From UBA8752 sp965657965 (lineage in GTDB: Bacteria > Bacteroidota > Bacteroidia > Flavobacteriales_D > Sanyastnellaceae): a stretch of DNA of 37,645 bases. The DNA lies in NCBI GenBank assembly GCA_965657965.1, contig CBFHQM010000025.1, positions 1 to 37,645 of the forward strand, given 5' to 3'. Each line of letters begins with the position of its first letter. Position 1 is the stretch's first letter. Position numbers and translations under genes: made by a program. Positions 8,291 through 16,469 of this stretch are shown here, in pieces. The notes beneath the pieces are model-generated. The model was not told the DNA's origin. It saw only the letters and a list, made by a program, of their open reading frames with translations, and did no database searches.

Positions 8291-8547
8291 GTGAGCGCGA
8301 TGTAGGAGCCGATGACGTTGCCAACAGAGAGGCCCGGGTTGCCATCCAAAGCCGCTTGTACAGATGCAAACAGTTCGGGTGCGGAAGTGCCCATGCTGAC
8401 TACGGTCAGTCCAACAATGAGAGGAGGGATGCTGGCTTTCAAAGCCAAGGCACCCGCGCCCCGTACCAAGAGTTCGCCTCCTCCAACCAAAAGGGCCAGC
8501 CCCATGAGCAGCGCTATGAGCGCAGGAATATGGGCCAACACGTCCAT
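8278..8547 (-). pseudogene. truncated Na+/Ca2+ antiporter (N-terminal remnant)
   Basis: An 89-residue frame equals only the amino end of a YrbG-like calcium/sodium antiporter, normally a little over 300 residues. It has LLVGGGELLVRGAGALA and then the first alpha-repeat, PPLIVGLTVVSMGTSAPEL, with GNPGLSVGNVIGS. In the family GNVIGSNIAN continues into further helices. Here the sequence becomes YIALTWTA and stops. No continuation is found in any frame, because the AlkB-like gene takes over at once. The ATG abuts the Tat subunit stop (TAA-ATG). The remnant keeps only one of the two exchange motifs and should not transport ions alone. A deletion or an assembly join would explain it. Confidence 0.8.
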
Positions 8548-8934
8548 TTATGTGGTCTTGTCCTCTAGGTTGACGTCCTCGTCTGAGTTAGAGGAAGAGG
8601 CGGTGTGCGTTTCGCTTCTTGCCGCTTCGTCTTGGGTTTCTGGTGGGGTGGGTACGCCATCTTTGGGCATCCCTGAGCTGGAACGCGGCGTTCCTGTTGG
8701 ACCCTTCATGGCGTCTTCAAATCCTTTGGCAGCAGAGCCAACGGGATCACCAAAAGTGGCAGCGCCTTTTCGAAGTTCGTCGGTGCCGCTCAGAATTTCC
8801 CGTTGAATGTCTTGCTGTGCGTCTCGGACTTGTCGCATGAATTTCCCCATGGATTTTGCAACAGAAGGGAGCCCTTTAGTGCCAAAAAGCAGCAGGTAAA
8901 TGAGGAGAATAAAGACGATTTCCGTCGTGCCCAT
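8548..8934 (-). CDS. Sec-independent translocase TatA/TatB-type subunit
   Basis: A 128-residue single-span membrane protein of the TatA/B/E family, part of the twin-arginine system that exports folded proteins. Residues 5-21 form the transmembrane helix (IVFILLIYLLLFG), followed by the FGTKGLP hinge and an amphipathic helix (VAKSMGKFMRQVRDAQQDI). The rest is a polar, acidic, Ser/Pro-rich tail. TatA and TatB cannot be told apart safely in Bacteroidota. No tatC lies nearby. A -7 box (8942-8949) sits 7 bases before the ATG, implying a very short leader. Confidence 0.88.
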   Translation of the reverse strand: MGTTEIVFILLIYLLLFGTKGLPSVAKSMGKFMRQVRDAQQDIQREILSGTDELRKGAATFGDPVGSAAKGFEDAMKGPTGTPRSSSGMPKDGVPTPPETQDEAARSETHTASSSNSDEDVNLEDKTT

Positions 8935-8941
8935 AGCACGT

Positions 8942-8949
8942 CAAAGTTA
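8942..8949 (-). promoter_or_regulatory. -7 box upstream of tat subunit gene
   Basis: TAACTTTG on the minus strand, an exact match to the Bacteroidota TAnnTTTG element, ends 7 bases before the ATG. No clear TTG sits at the -33 position. It lies downstream of the terminator at 9013-9042, as expected for a fresh transcription unit. Confidence 0.5.
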
Positions 8950-9012
8950 GCAGTCTCCGGCTCGAGTTTGGCGCTGTTTTGAGTTCTCTTCATGGGATGG
9001 GGAAAACCGAAT

Positions 9013-9042
9013 AAAAAAGACCCGCCAAAGCGGGTCTTTTTT
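9013..9042 (-). terminator. rho-independent, bidirectional-looking terminator
   Basis: A perfect 13-bp stem (AAAAAAGACCCGC with its complement) encloses a CAAA/TTTG tetraloop and ends in a run of T on either strand. It lies about 95 bases past the stop of the FISUMP-domain gene and about 80 bases before the tat gene start, both on the minus strand, so its main job should be to end the FISUMP transcript. Confidence 0.93.
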
Positions 9043-9136
9043 CTCATTTGTCTTTGATTTGACCTGGGGCCGGCTGGTGCTCCCCGTCGGCCTGCGGCCT
9101 CCAAAGTTTCAAAGGGTCAACCCTCCTTCGCTACGC

Positions 9137-10723
9137 TCAGTCGGCATCCCTAAGACACCTGACCGAGAAGCCGCTCCGTGAATTGGAGTTGTCCCGGTTG
9201 ATGACTGGATCGACGTCGTCCAAGTACCGGCTCCAAGCATTGCCACCACTTGGCGAAGAACTCCACCAATAGCCGTAGCTCCCGGCACCGTCGAAGTAGC
9301 CAGTGCGGTAGCTGCGGTAGCCGCCCGGAAGGGCCGAAAACCCAAAGTCATCCGTGCCGTTGCCTCCAGAATCCCAGCCTGACGTCGACGCCAAGGCCGT
9401 GCCTTCAGTACCACCGTGGCCGTTTGCACCCAAGTAAGTCTCCAATGCCGTCCACTCACCATCAGTAGGCACATGCCAACCCGTTGGGCACAGCTCCGAA
9501 TCATCTGTAGCAGCATGCCAGTTGTACAGCCGGCCGTAGGTCGCAACGTTGCTTGCATCGTTGTCATAATCACAACGGGCTCCTGTGCTCAATCCTCTCC
9601 ATGCAGCATCGCCGGTGACTTCCGGTATCGCCGCGCCATCAGCATACACCGTCGTACGCAGGTTCTCCGCAAACCAGCATTGGTCGCCGATNNNNNNNNN
9701 NNNNNNNNNNNNNNNNNNNNNNNNNNNNNNNNNNNNNNNNNNNNNNNNNNNNNNNNNNNNNNNNNNNNNNNNNNNNNNNNNNNNNNNNACGGTGGCACTG
9801 GCGTCGTAGTTGCAGGCCGTGTTGTCAGTGCATCCATAAGAGACCAAGGAGAAGCTGGCCAAATAATTTGCTCCAGCATTGTTTTCGGTGTTGGTGAACC
9901 CACATCCTCCGTAAGTATCACCGTCGGCATCCCAATAGATCTCCAACGTGTAATCACCCAAAGTCAAACCATCGAGCAAGTCGATGCCTGCATTAGATGT
10001 ACTCCACTTCTGATCCCCAGAGCCCAAATCAGAGTTGTAAGCAAGAGACACCGCATTAAAACTGCCTGGCGTGTCACCGTCAGCGTAAACGCGGTATTGT
10101 GTGTTTCCGCCACAGACATTGGCGCTGTTGTTCTTGTACGTTTTGATTTCGCCACCGTTCAAAGTAAGCGTTTCACTGGATGAGAAGTTGCCCAAGTCTA
10201 CTCCCCCAAAGGCTGGATGTACGTTGTCTGGATTCGCTCCGCCCGCGTAATAGGCGTCTGAGGAACCGTCGTTCAAGATCGCGTAGGTCTGAAAAATGCC
10301 CCAATCGTCTGTGTTCTCTATGACCGGGGTCAAGCTGGCGTCTTCGCCATCTGCGGTCAGGGTCAGGGCACTGTTGTCATTATTGAAGGCGAGAATTTGT
10401 GCTCCACATGAGCCCACCGGAGAAGACAGCACGCATTGACCATTCAAGTCTGCAACCTCATAGGAGAAACTCGACAGCACATTGCCCTCTGCATCCCACT
10501 CGCTCGCTGTTCCAGAAGCGTCGAAGAACAAGGTGGATTCAACGGTCACACATGCCTCTCCTAAAGAAGCTGTGTAACTCAAGGTCATGACTTCGTTAGA
10601 AATAAAATCCGAGAAGGGGCTGCAGTCCAGCGGAGGGCGCTCAACGGCGTCATTTTCAAACGTTGGATTGGCAAAAACAGAGGCACTGCATAGCAGCATC
10701 AAAAGGCAGATTGACTTGCTCAT
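9137..10723 (-). CDS. secreted FISUMP-domain protein (interrupted by a sequence gap)
   Basis: About 528 residues including 33 unknown ones. A signal peptide (MSKSICLLMLLCSASVFA) precedes an unassigned beta-rich region (20-295) with LNGGEIKTYKN and a YTLEIYWDADGDTYGG stretch. A GCTDNTACNYDASAT module (297-311) runs into the gap. After the gap comes a FISUMP domain (Fibrobacter succinogenes major paralogous domain): IGDQCWFAENLRT, LYNWHAA, CPTGWHVPTDGEW, LPGGYR, YWWSSS and FSVRCLRD. FISUMP domains occur in large secreted paralogue families of Bacteroidota and Fibrobacteres, and their role is unknown. Both halves are in one frame if the gap is truly 97 bases, and about 33 residues is the linker expected between module and domain. 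Confidence 0.85.
   Translation of the reverse strand: MSKSICLLMLLCSASVFANPTFENDAVERPPLDCSPFSDFISNEVMTLSYTASLGEACVTVESTLFFDASGTASEWDAEGNVLSSFSYEVADLNGQCVLSSPVGSCGAQILAFNNDNSALTLTADGEDASLTPVIENTDDWGIFQTYAILNDGSSDAYYAGGANPDNVHPAFGGVDLGNFSSSETLTLNGGEIKTYKNNSANVCGGNTQYRVYADGDTPGSFNAVSLAYNSDLGSGDQKWSTSNAGIDLLDGLTLGDYTLEIYWDADGDTYGGCGFTNTENNAGANYLASFSLVSYGCTDNTACNYDASATXXXXXXXXXXXXXXXXXXXXXXXXXXXXXXXXXIGDQCWFAENLRTTVYADGAAIPEVTGDAAWRGLSTGARCDYDNDASNVATYGRLYNWHAATDDSELCPTGWHVPTDGEWTALETYLGANGHGGTEGTALASTSGWDSGGNGTDDFGFSALPGGYRSYRTGYFDGAGSYGYWWSSSPSGGNAWSRYLDDVDPVINRDNSNSRSGFSVRCLRDAD
9692..9788. other. assembly gap of 97 N
   Basis: A run of 97 undetermined bases inside the FISUMP gene. It falls where a GCTDxxACNY module and a Cys-rich linker would be encoded, which are multicopy sequences in this genome type and a likely cause of the assembly break. 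Confidence 0.99.
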
Positions 10724-10835
10724 CGTACAATTTGGTTCGCTAGAAGGTCCAAAAACCTTCGGTCAATATCCAACCTTGACAGGATAATTACCTGAGCTCT
10801 CCTCAAAGTTCAACCAATGCGTATAAGCAGCTTTG

Positions 10836-12320
10836 TCAGCGTCTCAGAAAATCGATGGAAAGCCTCATGAGAGACGATTGTTCAGCATCTCCCTCTTGGG
10901 GTGGCACCACTTTTCGGAAGTCCGACAACCATTCCGCCTGCTTGCTCGACAAGCCTGGGGCGTTTCTGAAATGAAGCGCTTGGCTCGCAGAAAGGAGCTC
11001 GCACCCAAGAACCTCTTGGGTACCCTTGATGACAGCGAGAAGTTGTAATCCCGAATTCGCTCCCATGCTCACGTGGTCCTCCTGACCGTTGCTGCTGTCA
11101 ATGGTGTCCACACTCGCTGGCATGGCGCGCATTTTATTTCTGGCAACAATGCTCGCGGCTGTGTACTGTACAATCATCAATCCGCTGTCCAAACCAGGGT
11201 CGGTAGCCAGAAATGGAGGAAGTCCTCGGGTGCCACTGAGCAACTTGAAGATGCGGCGCTCCGACATGGTGCCCAGCTCGCTGGCGGCCACCTTCATGTG
11301 ATCCAACACCACCGCCAAAGGCTCGCCGTGAAAATTGCCCGCGCTGATTACCTCACCGGTTTCTGGCAACAGGATCGGATTGTCGGTGACTGCGGTCGCT
11401 TCTCCTTCGAGCGTTTCAATGCCCCTGTCCAATGCGGTGCGCACGGCACCATAGACTTGAGGAATGCATCGAAAGCTGTAGGGATCCTGAACCCATTCGT
11501 GTGTTTCGCGAAGAAAATCAGCGCCCTTGAGCCAAGCGCGCATCCTGGCTGCACTGGCCTGTTGGCCTGGGTGTTGACGCAGTTCATGAACAGCCGGGTG
11601 ATAAGGGGCATCCAACCCTTCAAAAGCCGCAAGGCTGAGGCTGGCAATCCCGTGGGCCTTTTCCCAGAGGTGTTCCAGCTGCTGCAGACCATACGCCAGC
11701 AATGCCGACATCATCTGGGTACCGTTGATCAAGGCCAGTCCCTCTTTCGGTCCCAAAGCAATGGGCGCCCATCCTTTCTCCTTCAAGACGTCGGCTGCTG
11801 GGCGCGCAACCCAGGCACCCGCTGCATCCCGCTGCATCAATTCCCCCTCGCCCATCAGTGGCAAACACATGTGGCTCAAAGGAGCGAGGTCTCCGCTGGC
11901 ACCCAATGAACCCTGTCGTGGAACCACCGGCATGAGCCCCTCATTGTAGAAGTCCACCAAACGGTCCACCGTCTCGGGCTGCACCCCACTGTGCCCGCGG
12001 ATGAGGCCGCAGACTTTGAAGAGCAGCATCCAACGCACAATTTCCGGTGGCAAGGAATCTCCCAAGCCTGCCGCATGGCTGCGCAAGATGTTTTCTTGGA
12101 GTTGATGCAGCTGATCTGCCCCCACCCGCACATTGGCCAACTGACCAAAACCGGTATTGACACCGTACACGGTGCGGCCCGAAGCGACCACCTCCATCAG
12201 AAAATCATGCGCGCGGGCCACTTGGGCGCGGGCAACATCGGTCAGCACAATGCGGTCAGCATCGTACGCAACTTGCAGGTCTGCCCAATTCTTTGGGCCG
12301 GGTTCGAGGCGATGGTCCAT
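10836..12320 (-). CDS. hutH: histidine ammonia-lyase
   Basis: A 494-residue MIO-type lyase converting L-histidine to urocanate and ammonia, the first step of histidine breakdown. The Ala-Ser-Gly that cyclises into the MIO group is in GSLGASGDLAPL (near residues 141-143). Specificity markers favour histidine over tyrosine or phenylalanine: an SH pair in RSHAAGLG (about 81-82) and QEDHVSMG (about 413-420) with the HAL-type Glu. I prefer the ATG at 12320; a GTG at 12329 would add three residues but falls in a -7-like TAAATTCG (12329-12336). No hutU, hutI or hutG is in the window, so the rest of the pathway must be elsewhere or absent. Confidence 0.93.
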   Translation of the reverse strand: MDHRLEPGPKNWADLQVAYDADRIVLTDVARAQVARAHDFLMEVVASGRTVYGVNTGFGQLANVRVGADQLHQLQENILRSHAAGLGDSLPPEIVRWMLLFKVCGLIRGHSGVQPETVDRLVDFYNEGLMPVVPRQGSLGASGDLAPLSHMCLPLMGEGELMQRDAAGAWVARPAADVLKEKGWAPIALGPKEGLALINGTQMMSALLAYGLQQLEHLWEKAHGIASLSLAAFEGLDAPYHPAVHELRQHPGQQASAARMRAWLKGADFLRETHEWVQDPYSFRCIPQVYGAVRTALDRGIETLEGEATAVTDNPILLPETGEVISAGNFHGEPLAVVLDHMKVAASELGTMSERRIFKLLSGTRGLPPFLATDPGLDSGLMIVQYTAASIVARNKMRAMPASVDTIDSSNGQEDHVSMGANSGLQLLAVIKGTQEVLGCELLSASQALHFRNAPGLSSKQAEWLSDFRKVVPPQEGDAEQSSLMRLSIDFLRR

Positions 12321-12382
12321 GACGGTCACGAATTTACCCGAAGGTCGGGCTATCTTGTCGCTCCCAATCCGAATACCGGAAC

Positions 12383-13699
12383 ATGCGATTCATTTTGACC
12401 CTCTGCCTGACGGCAGTCATTGGCGCCACCGCAGCACAGCGAGCGCCCATCCAGTTTGAGGAGTACGACCTCGACAACGGACTCCACGTTATTCTTCACG
12501 AAGACCACAGCGCCCCCATTGCGATGGTTTCCGTGATGTACCATGTGGGCTCAAAAAACGAAGACCCCAAACGAACAGGCATGGCCCACTTCTTTGAGCA
12601 CCTGCTCTTCGAAGGGTCAGAAAACATTGGACGTGGTGAATTCTTCAAGTACATCCAAAATGCAGGTGGTCAAAACAACGCCAACACATCCAACGATCGA
12701 ACCTTCTATTACGAAGTGCTCCCCTCCAACCAACTCGAGCTTGGTCTCTGGTTGGAATCCGAGCGCATGCTCCACGCACGAGTAGAGGCTGTTGGCATTG
12801 AGACCCAACGTGAAGTGGTCAAGGAGGAGCGCCGCCAGCGTGTGGACAACCAGCCCTACGGCAATCTGATCGAGGAGACCATGAAACGGGCCTACCAGGA
12901 TCACCCCTACCAGTGGCCCGTGATTGGCTCGATGGCGCATTTGAATGCAGCAGAGGACCAGGAATTCACCGACTTCTACAAGACGTTTTACGTACCCAAC
13001 AACGCCGTTTTGTCGATTGCTGGTGATTTTGACCGCAAAACGCTCAAGAAGCAGATCGAAGGTTATTTCGGTTCGATCCCAGAGGGCACGATCGACATTC
13101 CACGCCCCGACATTACCGAGGCACCCAAAACAACCGAGGTCCGCGACACCATCTGGGGCGACGATCAGCTGCCACTGGTCCTGATGGCTTACCCCATTCC
13201 TGCCGAGGGCACACCTGATTATTACGCAGTGGACCTGCTCAATACCGCCTTGAGCGGTGGACAGTCCAGCCGTTTGAATCGCGCGGTTGTTGACGAACAG
13301 GAGCTCGCCGTTTTTTGTGGGGCCTTTAGCTTTGGCCTCGAGGATCCCGGTCAAACCATTGCTTATGCGGTGGCCAACATTGGCACAGACCCCAAAGAAG
13401 TGGAAGCGTCCATGATGGACGAGATCAACAAGGTCAAAGCCTTGGGCATCTCAGAAGCCGAGCTCGAAAAGCTCAAAAACCAAGTCGAAAGTGGCTTTGT
13501 ACAGTCCAACGGCACCATGCGCGGCATTGCCGAATCTTTGGCCAATTACCACATGTACTACGGTGACGCCAATTTGATCAACAATGAAATCGATCGCTAC
13601 ATGGCGGTCACAGCCGAAGACATTCAGGCTGCCGCAATCAAGTACTACGACCACGACCGTCGGGTTATCCTCTACTTCCTCAACGAGAACGCACAATGA
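12383..13699 (+). CDS. M16 zinc peptidase, catalytic subunit
   Basis: A 438-residue insulinase-family metallopeptidase, probably periplasmic given the signal peptide in residues 1-18 (MRFILTLCLTAVIGATAA). The inverted zinc motif HxxEH is HFFEH at 69-73, with a third ligand Glu about 76 residues later in REVVKEERR. The second half has GGQSSRLNRAVVDEQELA, the non-catalytic M16 lobe. M16B enzymes act as pairs of one active and one inactive chain. The next gene is the matching inactive chain and overlaps by 4 bases (ATGA), so the two probably form a heterodimer. Substrates are unknown; oligopeptides or signal-peptide remnants are plausible. Confidence 0.93.
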   Translation: MRFILTLCLTAVIGATAAQRAPIQFEEYDLDNGLHVILHEDHSAPIAMVSVMYHVGSKNEDPKRTGMAHFFEHLLFEGSENIGRGEFFKYIQNAGGQNNANTSNDRTFYYEVLPSNQLELGLWLESERMLHARVEAVGIETQREVVKEERRQRVDNQPYGNLIEETMKRAYQDHPYQWPVIGSMAHLNAAEDQEFTDFYKTFYVPNNAVLSIAGDFDRKTLKKQIEGYFGSIPEGTIDIPRPDITEAPKTTEVRDTIWGDDQLPLVLMAYPIPAEGTPDYYAVDLLNTALSGGQSSRLNRAVVDEQELAVFCGAFSFGLEDPGQTIAYAVANIGTDPKEVEASMMDEINKVKALGISEAELEKLKNQVESGFVQSNGTMRGIAESLANYHMYYGDANLINNEIDRYMAVTAEDIQAAAIKYYDHDRRVILYFLNENAQ

Positions 13700-15771
13700 A
13701 CCGCATTGCCTCCCTCCTTTTGGTCCTCGTCGGCTTGATGCCCTTGGCCAGTCATGGTCAAATTGACCGGTCCCAAGCTCCTGCTCCTGCTCCAGCACCC
13801 GAGATTGTGCTCGGTGACTACACTGTAGAAAAGCTAGAAAACGGCCTCACTCTGATTGTGGTCGAAAACCACAAACTTCCCCGCGTGAGCTATCGTCTGA
13901 GTTTGGACGTAGACCCCATTTTCGAAGGCGCACGCGCTGGATACACCAGCATGGCGGGCTCCCTCATGCGCGCAGGGACTGCCACACGCTCCAAAGCCGA
14001 AATTGACGAAGCTGTTGACCGCATTGGCGCCAGCTTTGGCACCTCGGGCTTTGGCATGAATGGCCGCTGCCTTGTCAAGCACAGCGAAACCTTACTGGAC
14101 ATCATGTCCGATGTGCTCATGAATCCCACCTTCCCCGAGGAAGAGATGGAAAAAGAGCGGAAGCAAACCCTGAGCGGATTCGCGAGCAGCGCGACTGACG
14201 CGAACCAAATTTCAGGTCGGCTTTCTGCTGCGATGACCTACGGATTGAACCATCCTTATGGTGAAAGTGCCAACGAGAAAACCGTCGAAGCCATCACGCG
14301 CCAAGACCTTTTGGCGCACTATGCCTCCGTTTGGAAACCCAACGTGGCTTACTTGGTGATTGTGGGTGACATCACCCCTGAAACTGCCAAGAAACAAGCC
14401 CTCCAATACTTTGGAGAATGGCGCCCAAATGAGGTGGACAAACAACGGTATAACCGTCCCGTTCCACCGCAAGGAAATCGGGTTTGCTTTGCCCCTGTTC
14501 CCGGTGCTGTGCAAAGTGTGATTGACGTCACCTTCCCCATGTACCTCAAGCCAGGACATCCCGATGTGGTTGCGGTGAGTGTGATGAATACAATGCTGGG
14601 CGGATTCTTTGGCAGTCGCTTGAATCAAAATCTTCGCGAAGACAAGGCATACACCTATGGTGCGCGAAGCTCTGCCAGCCCCGATAAATTGGTCGGCCGG
14701 TTCAGTGCACGGGCCAGTGTCCGAAATGAAGTCACGGACAGTTCTCTTGTTGAATTCCTTTCCGAAATACGGAAAATGGTAGAGGCACCTGCAGCGGACA
14801 GCAGTTTGCAGTTTGTAAAGAACTACCTCAATGGCAGCTTTGCCCTCTCTTTGGAACGCCCCGAGACCATTGCCCGATTCGCCCTCAACATTGAACGTTA
14901 CGGGTATTCATCGGACTATTACGCGACCTACCTAGAACGCCTTGACGCGGTCACTGTAGAAGACGTTCAGCGGGTGGCTCGCACCTACCTCCGCCCCGAC
15001 AACATGAACATTACCATTGCAGGAAACCGCGATGTGGCTGAAGGTTTGTCTCAATTTGCCGCTTCAGGTCAAGTTGAATTTTTCGATGCCTACGGTGAAC
15101 CGCTCAAAGAGCTCGATCCGGCACCAGATGGAATGACAGCAGACGATGTTTTCCGAGCCCACTATGAAGCCCGTGGCGGTTTGGCCAAGTTTGAAAAGAT
15201 CAAAGGCTTGAGTCAAACGGGGGAAATGGCTGCAGGCCCCATGACCTTGCTCATGGAAAAAGCTTACCAAAACCAAGGCGCGGGCTACATGCGCATCTCC
15301 GCTGGTGGAAATGTGATGCAAGAAACCCGTTTTGATGGCACCAAAGGAGCCGAAATCGCCATGGGTCAAACCACGGCCATGGACGAAGACAAGGTCTTGG
15401 GGTCCCAACGGGATTTCGACATTGTCGAGTTCTTGCACCTCGCCGATTTCGGCCTTGAAGCCGAGCTCCTCGGCGTAGATCAGATTGACGAAGTGCCTCA
15501 ATACTTGATCGAAATCCGCAAAGACGGTCAGGTCAAAGAAAGCCTTTGGTTCAATGTCGCCACGTCTCTGCGCACCCGGTCCGTTCGATCGGAATCCTCA
15601 CCACGCGGGGACATGACCATCACGATGAACTATACTGCGACCATCGAAGTGAAAGGCCTTCAGTTCGAAAGCGAAATGACCATGTCCACGGGAAGCCAAG
15701 AGATGAAAATGACCATTACAGAGGTCAAGCTGAACCCCAAATTGGACGCAGCAGATTACAGCGTCGAGTGA
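13696..15771 (+). CDS. M16 peptidase-like partner subunit with extra C-terminal domain
   Basis: A 691-residue secreted protein with a signal peptide (residues 1-22) and a Pro/Ala-rich linker. The M16 fold follows, but the HxxEH position reads SMAGSL, so zinc is not bound. The partner-type substrate motif is kept (GGFFGSRLNQNLREDKAYTYGARSS). This is the usual inactive half of an M16B pair. From about residue 470 to the end there is an additional domain (FEKIKGLSQTG to LDAADYSVE) that resembles lipoprotein-carrier or outer-membrane-sorting beta folds often attached to Bacteroidota M16 partners; that assignment is tentative. The stop overlaps the next gene as GTGA. Confidence 0.9.
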   Translation: MNRIASLLLVLVGLMPLASHGQIDRSQAPAPAPAPEIVLGDYTVEKLENGLTLIVVENHKLPRVSYRLSLDVDPIFEGARAGYTSMAGSLMRAGTATRSKAEIDEAVDRIGASFGTSGFGMNGRCLVKHSETLLDIMSDVLMNPTFPEEEMEKERKQTLSGFASSATDANQISGRLSAAMTYGLNHPYGESANEKTVEAITRQDLLAHYASVWKPNVAYLVIVGDITPETAKKQALQYFGEWRPNEVDKQRYNRPVPPQGNRVCFAPVPGAVQSVIDVTFPMYLKPGHPDVVAVSVMNTMLGGFFGSRLNQNLREDKAYTYGARSSASPDKLVGRFSARASVRNEVTDSSLVEFLSEIRKMVEAPAADSSLQFVKNYLNGSFALSLERPETIARFALNIERYGYSSDYYATYLERLDAVTVEDVQRVARTYLRPDNMNITIAGNRDVAEGLSQFAASGQVEFFDAYGEPLKELDPAPDGMTADDVFRAHYEARGGLAKFEKIKGLSQTGEMAAGPMTLLMEKAYQNQGAGYMRISAGGNVMQETRFDGTKGAEIAMGQTTAMDEDKVLGSQRDFDIVEFLHLADFGLEAELLGVDQIDEVPQYLIEIRKDGQVKESLWFNVATSLRTRSVRSESSPRGDMTITMNYTATIEVKGLQFESEMTMSTGSQEMKMTITEVKLNPKLDAADYSVE

Positions 15772-16469
15772 ACGACAGCAACGCCCCCTTGATTGCGCTC
15801 TCCGGCGCGGACCTTCACCAAGAGGAGCACATCGTCCTGCGCGATGTTCACCTTGAAGCCCGAGCCGGAGAGTTCCTTTATCTGATCGGACGAACCGGGT
15901 CGGGCAAAAGCAGCCTTCTCAAAACCTTGTACGGAGAACTTCCGTTGCAAGCCGGAGAAGGTGCAGTGTGTGGAGTAGACTTAAACGAACTCAAGCCCAA
16001 CAAAGTCCACTTGTTGCGCCGCAAACTCGGCATCGTCTTTCAAGACTTCGAGCTGCTCACTGACCGCACAGCAAAAGCCAACTTGGAATTTGTCTTGAAG
16101 GTCACCGACTGGAAGGATGCCGCCAAGCGAGACCAACGCATCGGAGAGGTACTTGAAGCGGTTGGCCTCGAAAACAAAGGCTACAAAAGGCCCCACGAAT
16201 TGAGTGGCGGAGAAAGACAACGCCTGGCCATTGCCCGCGCGTTGCTGAATGAGCCTGGACTCATTTTGGCCGATGAGCCCACCGGGAATCTAGACCCTCA
16301 AACCGCCAAAGGCATCCTTGACCTTCTTCATGGGCTTGCCGCTCAAGGCCGCTGCGTGCTGATGGCCACGCACGACCATGGCATCCTGCACCGCCACCCG
16401 GGCAGGATATTGCAATGTGACCAAGGACGTTTAGAAGAGCTACCCGAACCTCCACAATTGGGCCAATGA
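15768..16469 (+). CDS. ftsE: FtsE-type ABC transporter ATPase
   Basis: A 233-residue ABC ATPase. Walker A is GRTGSGKS at 41-48, the signature is LSGGERQRLAIARALL, Walker B is LILADEPTGNLDP, and the switch His is in MATHDHGIL. The length, QDFELLTDR and GNLDPQTA fit FtsE, which works with the membrane protein FtsX to control septal peptidoglycan hydrolases. A LolD or MacB-like role is the main alternative. Homology begins just after the GTG at 15768, which overlaps the M16 partner stop by four bases, so I take that GTG as the start rather than upstream codons inside the peptidase gene. No ftsX is in the window, as is common in Bacteroidota. Confidence 0.87.
   Translation: MNDSNAPLIALSGADLHQEEHIVLRDVHLEARAGEFLYLIGRTGSGKSSLLKTLYGELPLQAGEGAVCGVDLNELKPNKVHLLRRKLGIVFQDFELLTDRTAKANLEFVLKVTDWKDAAKRDQRIGEVLEAVGLENKGYKRPHELSGGERQRLAIARALLNEPGLILADEPTGNLDPQTAKGILDLLHGLAAQGRCVLMATHDHGILHRHPGRILQCDQGRLEELPEPPQLGQ

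Noticed and set aside
10743..10760. Small hairpin GAAGGT/ACCTTC between hutH and the FISUMP gene
   Set aside because: A six-base stem without a following T tract on the minus strand is too weak to call as the hutH terminator.
15546..15767. Upstream extension of the FtsE-type gene
   Set aside because: The frame is open but lies within the M16 partner gene and its residues do not resemble ABC ATPases; homology begins after GTG 15768.
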